A stretch of DNA of 64,000 nucleotides from Pseudomonas vancouverensis (GTDB taxonomy: Bacteria; Pseudomonadota; Gammaproteobacteria; Pseudomonadales; Pseudomonadaceae). The DNA is taken from contig NZ_RRZK01000030.1 in assembly GCF_004348895.1 (NCBI RefSeq), forward strand, positions 1 to 64,000, read 5' to 3'. The position numbers and the translations under genes are program-made. Of this stretch, positions 1 to 10,718 are shown piece by piece (the first letter of the stretch is position 1; each line of letters opens with the position of its first letter). Below the pieces are notes generated by a model that was given only the letters and a program-made list of their open reading frames with translations, did not search any database and was not told where the DNA came from.

Positions 1-61
1 AACGATGCATCGCCGATGGTAGTGTGGGGTTTCCCCATGTGAGAGTAGGTCATCGTCAAGA
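1..61 (+). rRNA. rrf: 5S ribosomal RNA, 3' part
   Basis: The window opens inside a 5S rRNA gene. The segment containing CGATGCATCGCCGATGGTAG, then the GGGGTTTCCCC hairpin and GAGAGTAGGTCATCGTC, is the 3' half of a gammaproteobacterial 5S rRNA. The final ATCGTCAAG would pair with the missing 5' end. The exact 3' end is estimated to within a few bases. The rest of the rRNA operon must lie to the left of the window. Confidence 0.93.
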
Positions 62-71
62 TTAAATTCCG

Positions 72-107
72 AAACCCCAATTGCGAAAGCAGTTGGGGTT
101 TTGTTTT
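72..107 (+). terminator. rRNA operon terminator
   Basis: A 13-bp stem (AAACCCCAATTGC pairing with GCAGTTGGGGTTT, one G-T wobble) closes on a GAAA tetraloop and runs into a T-rich tract. It is placed directly after the 5S gene, as expected for the end of an rRNA operon. Confidence 0.93.
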
Positions 108-196
108 TGGCCGCGGAAAAGTCTCGATGCTCGGAATTCTATGCAATGGCTCATGGCGTGGCTATTATGCGGACCTCATTGTGAGGCGGGACTTGC

Positions 197-1156
197 ATGC
201 TGACGTTGTTAAAGCTTCTTGAAGATGGTCGATTTCATTCTGGGCAGGCCCTGGGTGCTGCCTTGGGCGTCAGTCGTAGCGCAGTATGGAAGCAGCTTCA
301 GCAATTGGAGGCTGAACTGGGGCTGTCTATTCACAAGATCCGTGGTCGGGGCTATCAATTGTCTGCGCCATTGGCGCTCCTTGATCCCGGCGTAATACAG
401 TCTCAATCGGCCTCATGCGCCTGGCCTGTCCAGGTTCACGATTCAATCGACTCCACGAATGCTGCGGCTCTTCGAGCGATAGAGCATGGTGGCGTGGCCC
501 CTCTCCTGGTTCTTGCTGAGCGGCAAACGGCGGGGCGCGGACGGCGAGGGCGTAAGTGGGCAAGCCCTTTCGCTGAAAATGTCTACTACAGCCTGGTGCT
601 GCGTATCGAAGGCGGTATGCGCCAACTGGAAGGGTTGAGTCTCGTGGTCGGGCTCGCTGTTCTACAGACGCTGCGTCAGCTCGGCATCTCCAATGCTGGA
701 TTGAAATGGCCCAACGACGTCCTGGTGGGGCAGAAAAAAATCGCCGGCATATTGCTTGAGTTGGTGGGCGATCCTGCGGACGTTTGCCACGTAGTGCTTG
801 GCGTAGGCATAAATGTGAACATGCAATCGACCGAAGAGGTTGATCAGCAGTGGACATCCATGCGTCTTGAGTCGGGGCAGTTGTTCGATCGCAACAGGCT
901 GGTCGCGGAACTGAGTTTGATGCTGCAGAAGTATCTTGCTCGTCATCAGGAGGGTGGTTTCATGGCGATCCAGCCTGAGTGGGAGCAGAGTCATCTGTGG
1001 CAGGGACGAAATGTGTCACTGATAGCAGGCACTCACCAAATAGAAGGTGAGGTGCTGGGTATCGATAGCCAGGGTGCGCTGCGCTTGAAGGTGGATGGTG
1101 TGGAGAAGGTCTTCAGTGGCGGTGAGTTGAGTTTGAGGTTGCGTGATGATTCTTGA
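197..1156 (+). CDS. birA: Bifunctional biotin-[acetyl-CoA-carboxylase] ligase / biotin operon repressor BirA
   Basis: BirA activates biotin with ATP and attaches it to the biotin carboxyl carrier protein of acetyl-CoA carboxylase; many family members also repress biotin synthesis. The 319-residue protein has an N-terminal winged helix (about residues 18-58, with LGVSRSAVWKQLQQLE as the HTH), so it is the regulator-type, not the short ligase-only form. The catalytic domain shows the GRGRRGRKWASP biotinyl-AMP loop and KWPNDV. The C-terminal domain is present. The ATG start gives the standard length. A TATTAT sequence at 163-168 could be a -10 element but has no convincing -35. The gene overlaps coaX, indicating co-transcription. 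Confidence 0.97.
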   Translation: MLTLLKLLEDGRFHSGQALGAALGVSRSAVWKQLQQLEAELGLSIHKIRGRGYQLSAPLALLDPGVIQSQSASCAWPVQVHDSIDSTNAAALRAIEHGGVAPLLVLAERQTAGRGRRGRKWASPFAENVYYSLVLRIEGGMRQLEGLSLVVGLAVLQTLRQLGISNAGLKWPNDVLVGQKKIAGILLELVGDPADVCHVVLGVGINVNMQSTEEVDQQWTSMRLESGQLFDRNRLVAELSLMLQKYLARHQEGGFMAIQPEWEQSHLWQGRNVSLIAGTHQIEGEVLGIDSQGALRLKVDGVEKVFSGGELSLRLRDDS

Positions 1157-1895
1157 GCTCGACTGCGGAAACAGTTTTATCAAATGGCGCGTGCTCGCAG
1201 CCAATGCCCGGCAGGTAATGGGTGAGGGGGTTGTCGACTCCGATCTTGCGTTGCTGGACGGTGTAAGGGCGATCGAAGGGCTTTCTCTGGTGTTCTGCCG
1301 GCTGGTGAGTGTCAGAACTGCCGAGGAAACCGCGTCCTTGACCGCCTTGCTATCGGCGACTTTCGGAGTCTCTGCGGTTTGTGCGGCGCCTGCGCTTGAA
1401 ATGTCGGGTGTGCGCAACGGATATGAGTCATTCGAACGCCTTGGTCTTGATCGTTGGCTCGCAATGCTCGGGGGCTTTCATCTCGCGGCAGGTGCGTGCC
1501 TGGTCCTGGACTTTGGTACAGCGGTCACCGCGGACTTTATTGCGCCCGATGGCGAGCATCTCGGCGGGTTCATTTGCCCAGGCATGCCATTGATGCGCAA
1601 CCAGTTGCGTACACATACGCGAAAGATCCGCTATGGCGACGTAGCTGCCGAACGTGCCCTGGAAAGTCTTGTGCCGGGGCGGACGACGGTTGAGGCGGTC
1701 GAGCGTGGTTGTCTGTTGATGCTGCGTGGTTTTGTGATGACTCAGCTTGAACTGGCCCGCAGCTATTGGGGTGAGAACTTCGTCGTGTTTCTCACGGGAG
1801 GGGACGCGGACCTGGTATCCGAGGTCGTACCCGAGGCCAGGGTTGTTCCCGACCTGGTGTTTGTCGGCTTGGCCATGGCCTGCCCTTTGTCTTGA
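1146..1895 (+). CDS. coaX: Type III pantothenate kinase CoaX
   Basis: Catalyses the first step of coenzyme A synthesis, phosphorylation of pantothenate, in the cytoplasm. The protein begins MILELDCGNSFIKW, the type III PanK phosphate-binding motif (DxGN), and has the ASKHA-fold motifs GLDRW, DFGTAVTADF and GGFICPG. The ATG at 1146 is preferred because MILELDCGN is the family N-terminus; a GTG three bases earlier is in frame. It overlaps the end of birA by 11 bp, so the two are probably translationally coupled. Length 249 residues is normal for Pseudomonas CoaX, which carries a longer C-terminus than the Bacillus enzyme. Confidence 0.96.
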   Translation: MILELDCGNSFIKWRVLAANARQVMGEGVVDSDLALLDGVRAIEGLSLVFCRLVSVRTAEETASLTALLSATFGVSAVCAAPALEMSGVRNGYESFERLGLDRWLAMLGGFHLAAGACLVLDFGTAVTADFIAPDGEHLGGFICPGMPLMRNQLRTHTRKIRYGDVAAERALESLVPGRTTVEAVERGCLLMLRGFVMTQLELARSYWGENFVVFLTGGDADLVSEVVPEARVVPDLVFVGLAMACPLS

Positions 1896-1902
1896 GGTCC
1901 TT

Positions 1903-2343
1903 ATGCGTTGGTTGTTCCTGTTGCTGCTTGTTCTCAACGGCTTCTACTACATCTGGCATCAACAGGAGGCTCCCCTGCGTGCGAAGGATGTCACGCCGCT
2001 GAGTTTGTATCGCGGAAGTCAGCAGGACATCCGCTTATTGAGTGAGGCTGGAGACGTCACTCGGGACAAGGCCAAGTCTGCGCCCGTCGACAGTGGTTGC
2101 CTTTACGTAGGTGGCTACGTTCGCCAGGAGTCCGCCCAGGCCGTTGAGCGGCGCTTGACGGGGATGGATGTCAAATTTCAAACCTTGCCCAAGGCAGCGT
2201 CCGAATCGGCTGGTTACTGGGTACGTATTGCCCCTGAAAGCCGGCGCTGGTTGGACGACGTGCAGCTGCAAAACCTTTCTAAAGAATTCAATGAGTTAAA
2301 ACATAAAATAATGCCTTGCGAGGGGGTTGCGCCCTTCGAATAG
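1903..2343 (+). CDS. SPOR-domain-like membrane-anchored protein
   Basis: A small protein of 146 residues with one N-terminal membrane segment (about residues 3-18, RWLFLLLLVLNGFYYIW) followed by a periplasmic part. The C-terminal ~75 residues (CLYVGGYVRQESAQAVERRL onward to YWVRIAPE) have the alternating pattern of a SPOR domain, which binds denuded peptidoglycan glycans at division sites. The start chosen is the ATG just before the hydrophobic segment, 7 bases after coaX with GAGG upstream. It is the third gene of the birA-coaX unit, as in other pseudomonads. Its specific function is not known to me. Confidence 0.82.
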   Translation: MRWLFLLLLVLNGFYYIWHQQEAPLRAKDVTPLSLYRGSQQDIRLLSEAGDVTRDKAKSAPVDSGCLYVGGYVRQESAQAVERRLTGMDVKFQTLPKAASESAGYWVRIAPESRRWLDDVQLQNLSKEFNELKHKIMPCEGVAPFE

Positions 2344-2445
2344 TTTGCATAGAATGGCGCCCGCTCCACAGGGAACACCGGAAACGGCAAACGATGTGAA
2401 GCGAGGTCAACGCAGCTAAGCTCAGGTTTTTAATGAGAAAAATGC

Positions 2446-2473
2446 TTGACAGAAGGCTGGCATGATGTAGAAT
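2446..2473 (+). promoter_or_regulatory. Promoter of the tRNA-Tyr/Gly/Thr unit
   Basis: A sigma70-type promoter: TTGACA (2446-2451), a 16-bp spacer, TAGAAT (2468-2473), then a GC-rich discriminator (GCCGGCTCGC) as in stable-RNA promoters under stringent control. The predicted start lies a few bases before tRNA-Tyr at 2487. The stretch 2344-2445 before it has no gene that I can see. Confidence 0.85.
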
Positions 2474-2486
2474 GCCGGCTCGCTTA

Positions 2487-2571
<85 letters not shown>

Positions 2572-2594
2572 TTTTAGCGAGAGCTGTAAGCCTC

Positions 2595-2668
<74 letters not shown>

Positions 2669-2694
2669 AGTTTACAGGTTTTGCACAGTGTTAC

Positions 2695-2770
2695 GCTCTT
2701 GTAGCTCAGTTGGTAGAGCACACCCTTGGTAAGGGTGAGGTCAGCGGTTCAAATCCGCTCAAGAGCTCCA
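2695..2770 (+). tRNA. tRNA-Thr (GGT)
   Basis: Acceptor GCTCTTG pairs with CAAGAGC, anticodon GGT is at 2728-2730, the T-loop is GGTTCAAATCC, and CCA is encoded at 2768-2770. It is the last tRNA before a terminator; in P. aeruginosa and E. coli tufB follows at this place. Confidence 0.98.
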
Positions 2771-2775
2771 TACAG

Positions 2776-2807
2776 AAGGCAGATATGAAAATATCTGCCT
2801 TTGTTTT
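2776..2807 (+). terminator. Terminator of the Tyr-Gly-Thr tRNA unit
   Basis: A perfect 11-bp stem (AAGGCAGATAT / ATATCTGCCTT) on a GAAA tetraloop, followed by TGTTTT. It begins 5 bp after tRNA-Thr, so this transcript ends without reaching any tuf gene. Confidence 0.92.
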
Positions 2808-2894
2808 AGGCGGCTAAGGCTGCGCCCCGTAGAGAGCCTCAAGGTTGTTGCTCTTGTAGGTCGGGGTGTTTTAGTCGGGTCGCCTAGCAAGTGG

Positions 2895-2923
2895 TTGTAA
2901 AGTCTTTTTCAGGTCTGCATAAT
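2895..2923 (+). promoter_or_regulatory. Promoter of tRNA-Trp (and probably secE-nusG)
   Basis: TTGTAA (2895-2900), 17-bp spacer, CATAAT (2918-2923), with a start predicted about 14 bp before tRNA-Trp. The tRNA is followed closely by secE with no terminator in between, so readthrough into secE-nusG is likely. Confidence 0.65.
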
Positions 2924-2943
2924 GGTCGGCCTGATTTTGTTTT

Positions 2944-3019
2944 AGGTCAGTAGCTCAATTGGCAGAGCGACGGTCTCCAAAACCGTAGGTTGGGGGTTCG
3001 ATTCCCTCCTGACCTGCCA
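2944..3019 (+). tRNA. tRNA-Trp (CCA)
   Basis: Acceptor AGGTCAG pairs with CTGACCT, anticodon CCA is at 2977-2979, the T-loop is GGTTCGATTCC, and the 3' CCA is encoded at 3017-3019. It sits 45 bp before secE. Confidence 0.98.
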
Positions 3020-3064
3020 GATTCACTCGGTGTGTCTGGCTTTCTTTTCACAGGATCTTCATAG

Positions 3065-3433
3065 ATGACTCCTAAAGCTGAAGCTCAAGGCTCTCGTTTC
3101 GACCTCCTCAAGTGGCTTGTAGTAGTCGCTTTGGTGGTTGTTGGCGTTGTTGGCAATCAGTATTACTCTGCTTCGCCGATCCTGTACCGCGTACTCGCTT
3201 TGCTTGTTATTGCTGCCGTAGCTGCCTTTGTAGGCCTGCAGACAGTCAAGGGCAAGTCTTTCTTTGTACTGGTTAAGGAAGCGCGCACTGAAATTCGTAA
3301 AGTCGTATGGCCAACTCGCCAAGAAACCACGCAGACCACGTTGATCGTTGTGGCTGTTGTCCTGGTTATGGCGTTGCTGTTGTGGGGGCTTGATTCCCTG
3401 CTCGGCTGGCTTGTTTCCTTGATTGTCGGCTAA
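3065..3433 (+). CDS. secE: Preprotein translocase subunit SecE
   Basis: Essential inner-membrane partner of SecY in the SecYEG channel. The 122-residue protein has three predicted membrane segments (about residues 15-33, 40-58 and 93-115), the E. coli arrangement, with the conserved amphipathic region EARTEIRKVVWPTRQET before the last segment. It precedes nusG by 9 bp, the usual bicistronic unit. Confidence 0.97.
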   Translation: MTPKAEAQGSRFDLLKWLVVVALVVVGVVGNQYYSASPILYRVLALLVIAAVAAFVGLQTVKGKSFFVLVKEARTEIRKVVWPTRQETTQTTLIVVAVVLVMALLLWGLDSLLGWLVSLIVG

Positions 3434-3442
3434 GGGTGTCCC

Positions 3443-3976
3443 GTGGCTAAGCGTTGGTATGTTGTGCATGCTTACTCCGGTTACGAGAAGCATGTAATGC
3501 GCTCGCTCATCGAGCGCGTAAAGCTGGCTGGCATGGAAGATGGCTTCGGCGAGATTCTGGTCCCCACTGAAGAAGTGGTTGAAATGCGCAATGGCCAGAA
3601 GCGCAAAAGCGAGCGTAAGTTCTTCCCTGGCTACGTGCTGGTGCAGATGGATATGAACGAGGGTACTTGGCACTTGGTCAAGGACACGCCTCGGGTGATG
3701 GGTTTCATTGGCGGTACTGCCGATAAGCCTGCACCGATCACCGATAAAGAAGCAGAAGCGATCCTGCGTCGCGTTGCTGATGGTAGCGACAAGCCGAAGC
3801 CGAAGACGTTGTTCGAGCCGGGTGAGTCGGTACGTGTTAACGACGGTCCGTTCGCTGACTTTACCGGTGTTGTTGAAGAAGTTAACTACGAAAAGAGCCG
3901 GATCCAGGTCGCAGTGCTCATTTTCGGTCGCTCTACTCCGGTGGAGCTCGAGTTCAGCCAGGTCGAAAAGGTCTAG
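3443..3976 (+). CDS. nusG: Transcription termination/antitermination protein NusG
   Basis: Binds RNA polymerase to suppress pausing and links it to Rho or to ribosomal protein S10. The 177-residue protein has the NGN domain (begins MAKRWYVVHAYSGYEKHV, with FFPGYVLVQMDMNEGTWHLVKDTPRVMGFIGG) and a C-terminal KOW domain (about residues 125-177, GESVRVNDGPFADFTGVVEEV). The start is GTG, 9 bp after secE. Confidence 0.98.
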   Translation: MAKRWYVVHAYSGYEKHVMRSLIERVKLAGMEDGFGEILVPTEEVVEMRNGQKRKSERKFFPGYVLVQMDMNEGTWHLVKDTPRVMGFIGGTADKPAPITDKEAEAILRRVADGSDKPKPKTLFEPGESVRVNDGPFADFTGVVEEVNYEKSRIQVAVLIFGRSTPVELEFSQVEKV

Positions 3977-3991
3977 TTGAGCAAAAATCCC

Positions 3992-4022
3992 AACCCCGCA
4001 GCCATAGGCTGTGGGGTTTTGT
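3992..4022 (+). terminator. Terminator or attenuator between nusG and rplK
   Basis: A 12-bp stem (AACCCCGCAGCC / GGCTGTGGGGTT, one wobble) with an ATA loop is followed by TTTTG. It separates secE-nusG from the L11 operon. Partial readthrough is possible since no strong promoter is obvious between it and rplK. Confidence 0.85.
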
Positions 4023-4093
4023 CGTCACTGGGATAAACGCGCAAGTAACCGGGGAGCCTTTCGAGGCGTTCGAACCCGTAATTGGAGTGCCTC

Positions 4094-4525
4094 ATGGCCA
4101 AGAAGATTACCGCTTACATCAAGCTGCAAGTGAAGGCCGCTCAGGCTAACCCAAGCCCACCTGTTGGTCCTGCTCTGGGTCAGCACGGCGTGAACATCAT
4201 GGAATTCTGCAAGGCTTTCAACGCCCGTACTCAGGGTCTTGAGCCAGGTCTGCCGACTCCAGTGATCATCACTGTCTACAGCGACCGTAGCTTCACTTTC
4301 GAAACCAAATCCACCCCTGCTTCGGTTCTGCTGAAGAAGGCGGCCGGTCTGACCAGCGGTTCCGCTCGTCCGAACACCGTTAAGGTTGGCACCGTGACCC
4401 GTGCTCAGCTGGAAGAAATCGCGAAAACCAAAAACGCGGATCTGACTGCAGCTGATATGGAAGCAGCCGTGCGTACTATCGCCGGTTCTGCTCGTAGCAT
4501 GGGCCTTAACGTGGAGGGTGTGTAA
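4094..4525 (+). CDS. rplK: 50S ribosomal protein L11
   Basis: Part of the GTPase-associated centre of the 50S subunit and needed for RelA activation. The start is the ATG of MAKKITAYIKLQVKAAQANP; a TTG-initiated in-frame extension of four codons is not supported by the family. 143 residues with the Pro-rich N-terminal linker (PSPPVGPALGQHGVN) is standard. The stop overlaps the rplA start by one base (TAATG). Confidence 0.98.
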   Translation: MAKKITAYIKLQVKAAQANPSPPVGPALGQHGVNIMEFCKAFNARTQGLEPGLPTPVIITVYSDRSFTFETKSTPASVLLKKAAGLTSGSARPNTVKVGTVTRAQLEEIAKTKNADLTAADMEAAVRTIAGSARSMGLNVEGV

Positions 4526-5220
4526 TGGCTAAGCTGACCAAGCGTCAAAAGGCTATCGCCGGCAAAATCGAAGCAGGCAAGGCCTACAACATTGTAGACG
4601 CCGCTGCTCTGCTGGCCGAGCTGTCGACAGTCAAGTTCAGCGAGTCGTTCGACGTTGCTGTAAACCTGGGTGTAGACCCGCGTAAATCCGACCAGGTCGT
4701 TCGTAGCGCTACTGTGCTGCCACACGGCACTGGCAAGACCGTTCGCGTTGCCGTGTTCACCCAGGGTCCAGCTGCTGAGGCCGCTCTGGCTGCCGGCGCT
4801 GACCGTGTAGGTATGGACGACCTGGCTGCCGAAATGAAAGGCGGCGACCTGAACTATGACGTAGTCATCGCATCCCCGGATGCCATGCGCGTTGTGGGTC
4901 AACTGGGTCAGATCCTCGGTCCACGTGGCCTGATGCCTAACCCTAAAGTCGGCACCGTAACTCCAGACGTAGCTACCGCGGTTAAAAACGCCAAGGCTGG
5001 TCAGGTTCGTTATCGCACCGACAAAAACGGCATCATCCACACTTCCGTTGGCAAGATCGGCTTCGACGCCGTCAAGCTGAAGGAAAACGTTGAAGCCCTG
5101 ATCGCTGATCTGAAGCGTATCAAGCCAGCTTCCTCGAAAGGCATTTACGTCAAGCGCGTTACCCTGAGCACCACCATGGGCCCAGGTCTGGTTATCGACC
5201 AGAGCTCGCTGGACGCGTAA
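4525..5220 (+). CDS. rplA: 50S ribosomal protein L1
   Basis: L1 forms the mobile stalk near the E site and in many bacteria represses its own rplK-rplA mRNA. 231 residues, normal length, with the conserved LGPRGLMPNPKVGTVT segment. Translation probably reinitiates from the rplK stop. Confidence 0.98.
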   Translation: MAKLTKRQKAIAGKIEAGKAYNIVDAAALLAELSTVKFSESFDVAVNLGVDPRKSDQVVRSATVLPHGTGKTVRVAVFTQGPAAEAALAAGADRVGMDDLAAEMKGGDLNYDVVIASPDAMRVVGQLGQILGPRGLMPNPKVGTVTPDVATAVKNAKAGQVRYRTDKNGIIHTSVGKIGFDAVKLKENVEALIADLKRIKPASSKGIYVKRVTLSTTMGPGLVIDQSSLDA

Positions 5221-5269
5221 GACTAAGATTGGCGCGATTATTCGCGCCAGTTGAAAGATTGGGGTCCCT

Positions 5270-5345
5270 GCCTGGCGGGGGCTATCCAAGACCGTAGGCG
5301 ACGCAAGTCTTAAACCACAAGCCTACGCAGATGGTGCTCCCGGTT
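5270..5345 (+). ncRNA. L10 leader (autoregulatory mRNA structure before rplJ)
   Basis: The rplA-rplJ gap (198 bp) contains GACCGTAGGCGACGCAAG, then GCCTACGCAGATGGTG. GTAGGC (5294-5299) pairs with GCCTAC (5321-5326). This is the core of the ribosomal L10(L12)4-binding leader, which represses translation of rplJ-rplL. A separate strong hairpin, GGCGCGA-TTAT-TCGCGCC at 5231-5248, has no T-run and may be a processing or pausing element. Boundaries are approximate. Confidence 0.8.
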
Positions 5346-5418
5346 CCTTACCGAATCAGACACCAAAACGACATCCGGCTCCGGCCAGATGAAACGGTAA
5401 CAAGCAGGAGTTAAACCC

Positions 5419-5919
5419 GTGGCAATTAAACTCGAAGACAAGAAGGCCATCGTCGCTGAAGTCAACGAGGCTGCCAAAGTCGCTCTGTCCGCTGTCGTGG
5501 CTGATGCCCGTGGCGTAACAGTAGGCGCGATGACCGGACTCCGTAAAGAGGCTCGTGAAGCTGGCGTTTACGTACGTGTTGTACGTAACACCCTGCTCAA
5601 GCGCGCTGTTGCTGACACTGAATTCAGTGTTCTCAACGACGTGTTCACCGGCCCTACCCTGATTGCATTCTCGAAAGAACATCCAGGCGCTGCTGCCCGG
5701 ATCTTCAAAGAGTTCGCAAAGGGTCAGGACAAGTTCGAGATCAAGGCAGCTGCGTTCGAGGGCAAGTTCCTCGCAGCTAACCAAATCGACGTACTGGCAA
5801 CTCTGCCGACCCGTGACGAAGCAATTTCTCAGCTGATGAGCGTGATTCAAGGCGCTACCAGCAAATTGGCTCGTACTCTGGCGGCAATTCGCGACCAGAA
5901 AGAAGCTGCTGCAGCCTAA
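5419..5919 (+). CDS. rplJ: 50S ribosomal protein L10
   Basis: Base of the L7/L12 stalk. The start is GTG, preceded by AGGAG at 5406-5410. 166 residues beginning MAIKLEDKKAIVAEV; the C-terminal helices that bind L12 dimers are intact. Expression is probably controlled by the leader just upstream. Confidence 0.98.
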   Translation: MAIKLEDKKAIVAEVNEAAKVALSAVVADARGVTVGAMTGLRKEAREAGVYVRVVRNTLLKRAVADTEFSVLNDVFTGPTLIAFSKEHPGAAARIFKEFAKGQDKFEIKAAAFEGKFLAANQIDVLATLPTRDEAISQLMSVIQGATSKLARTLAAIRDQKEAAAA

Positions 5920-5994
5920 GGCTCGTCAACTTCTCGCGTTTTTTGTTTTTTTCGATGGTCGCGTAGGCCGTCCCCAATATCAGGAATTAGATTC

Positions 5995-6360
5995 ATGTCT
6001 ATCTCTCAGAACGATATCCTTGAAGCCGTTGGCAACATGTCCGTAATGGAAGTTGTTGAACTGATCAAAGCTTTCGAAGAAAAATTCGGCGTTACCGCTG
6101 CTGCTGCATCGGCTGGTCCAGCTGTTGCTGTTGCCGCTGCTGAAGAGCAAACCGAATTCAACGTCATGCTGACCGAAGCTGGCGAGAAGAAAGTTAACGT
6201 GATCAAGGCTGTACGTGAACTGACCGGTCTGGGCTTGAAAGAAGCCAAGGCTGTAGTTGACGGCGCACCTGCCATGGTTCTGGAAGCTGTTGCCAAAGAC
6301 GCAGCTGACAAAGCCAAAGCAGCTCTGGAAGAAGCAGGCGCTAAAGTCGAGCTGAAGTAA
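5995..6360 (+). CDS. rplL: 50S ribosomal protein L7/L12
   Basis: Multi-copy stalk protein that recruits translation GTPases. 121 residues: N-terminal dimerisation helices, an Ala/Val-rich hinge (about residues 36-52), and the C-terminal factor-binding domain with GLGLKEAKAVVDGAP. ATG start. Confidence 0.98.
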   Translation: MSISQNDILEAVGNMSVMEVVELIKAFEEKFGVTAAAASAGPAVAVAAAEEQTEFNVMLTEAGEKKVNVIKAVRELTGLGLKEAKAVVDGAPAMVLEAVAKDAADKAKAALEEAGAKVELK

Positions 6361-6406
6361 GCATCGACTTTGCTCCTCCAGCCCGAGCGTTAAGCGACAG
6401 GCTGAT

Positions 6407-6435
6407 GGCTGGTGGCTCTTGCCACCGGCCTTTTT
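6407..6435 (+). terminator. rplL-rpoB attenuator
   Basis: A 10-bp stem (GGCTGGTGGC / GCCACCGGCC, one wobble), TCTT loop, then TTTTT. It stands in the 220-bp rplL-rpoB gap, where E. coli also has a partial terminator that lowers rpoBC expression relative to the ribosomal genes. No other gene is visible in the gap. Confidence 0.85.
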
Positions 6436-6580
6436 CCGTTATTGGCAGCCGACTCGGTCGGCGCCGACAACGTGCTGTAACCACCCGATGCGGTGGCGCA
6501 AACCATGGGGTTTGCACGATTTTCTGGCTGCTCCCGTCGGGAGGGGCCAAACAAGCAGGTGACCAAGCTGGGGAACGCTG

Positions 6581-10654
<4,074 letters not shown>

Positions 10655-10718
10655 CACGTGACGCGAATCGAGAGCGGGGCAGGACTGCCCGCTCTCTGCT
10701 CCGCCAGGAGGAAAGGCC

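Noticed and set aside
5226..5256. GGCGCGA hairpin after rplA as a terminator
   Set aside because: The stem is strong but is followed by AGTTGAAAG with no T-run, and the L10 leader follows. I treat it as a leader or processing structure only.
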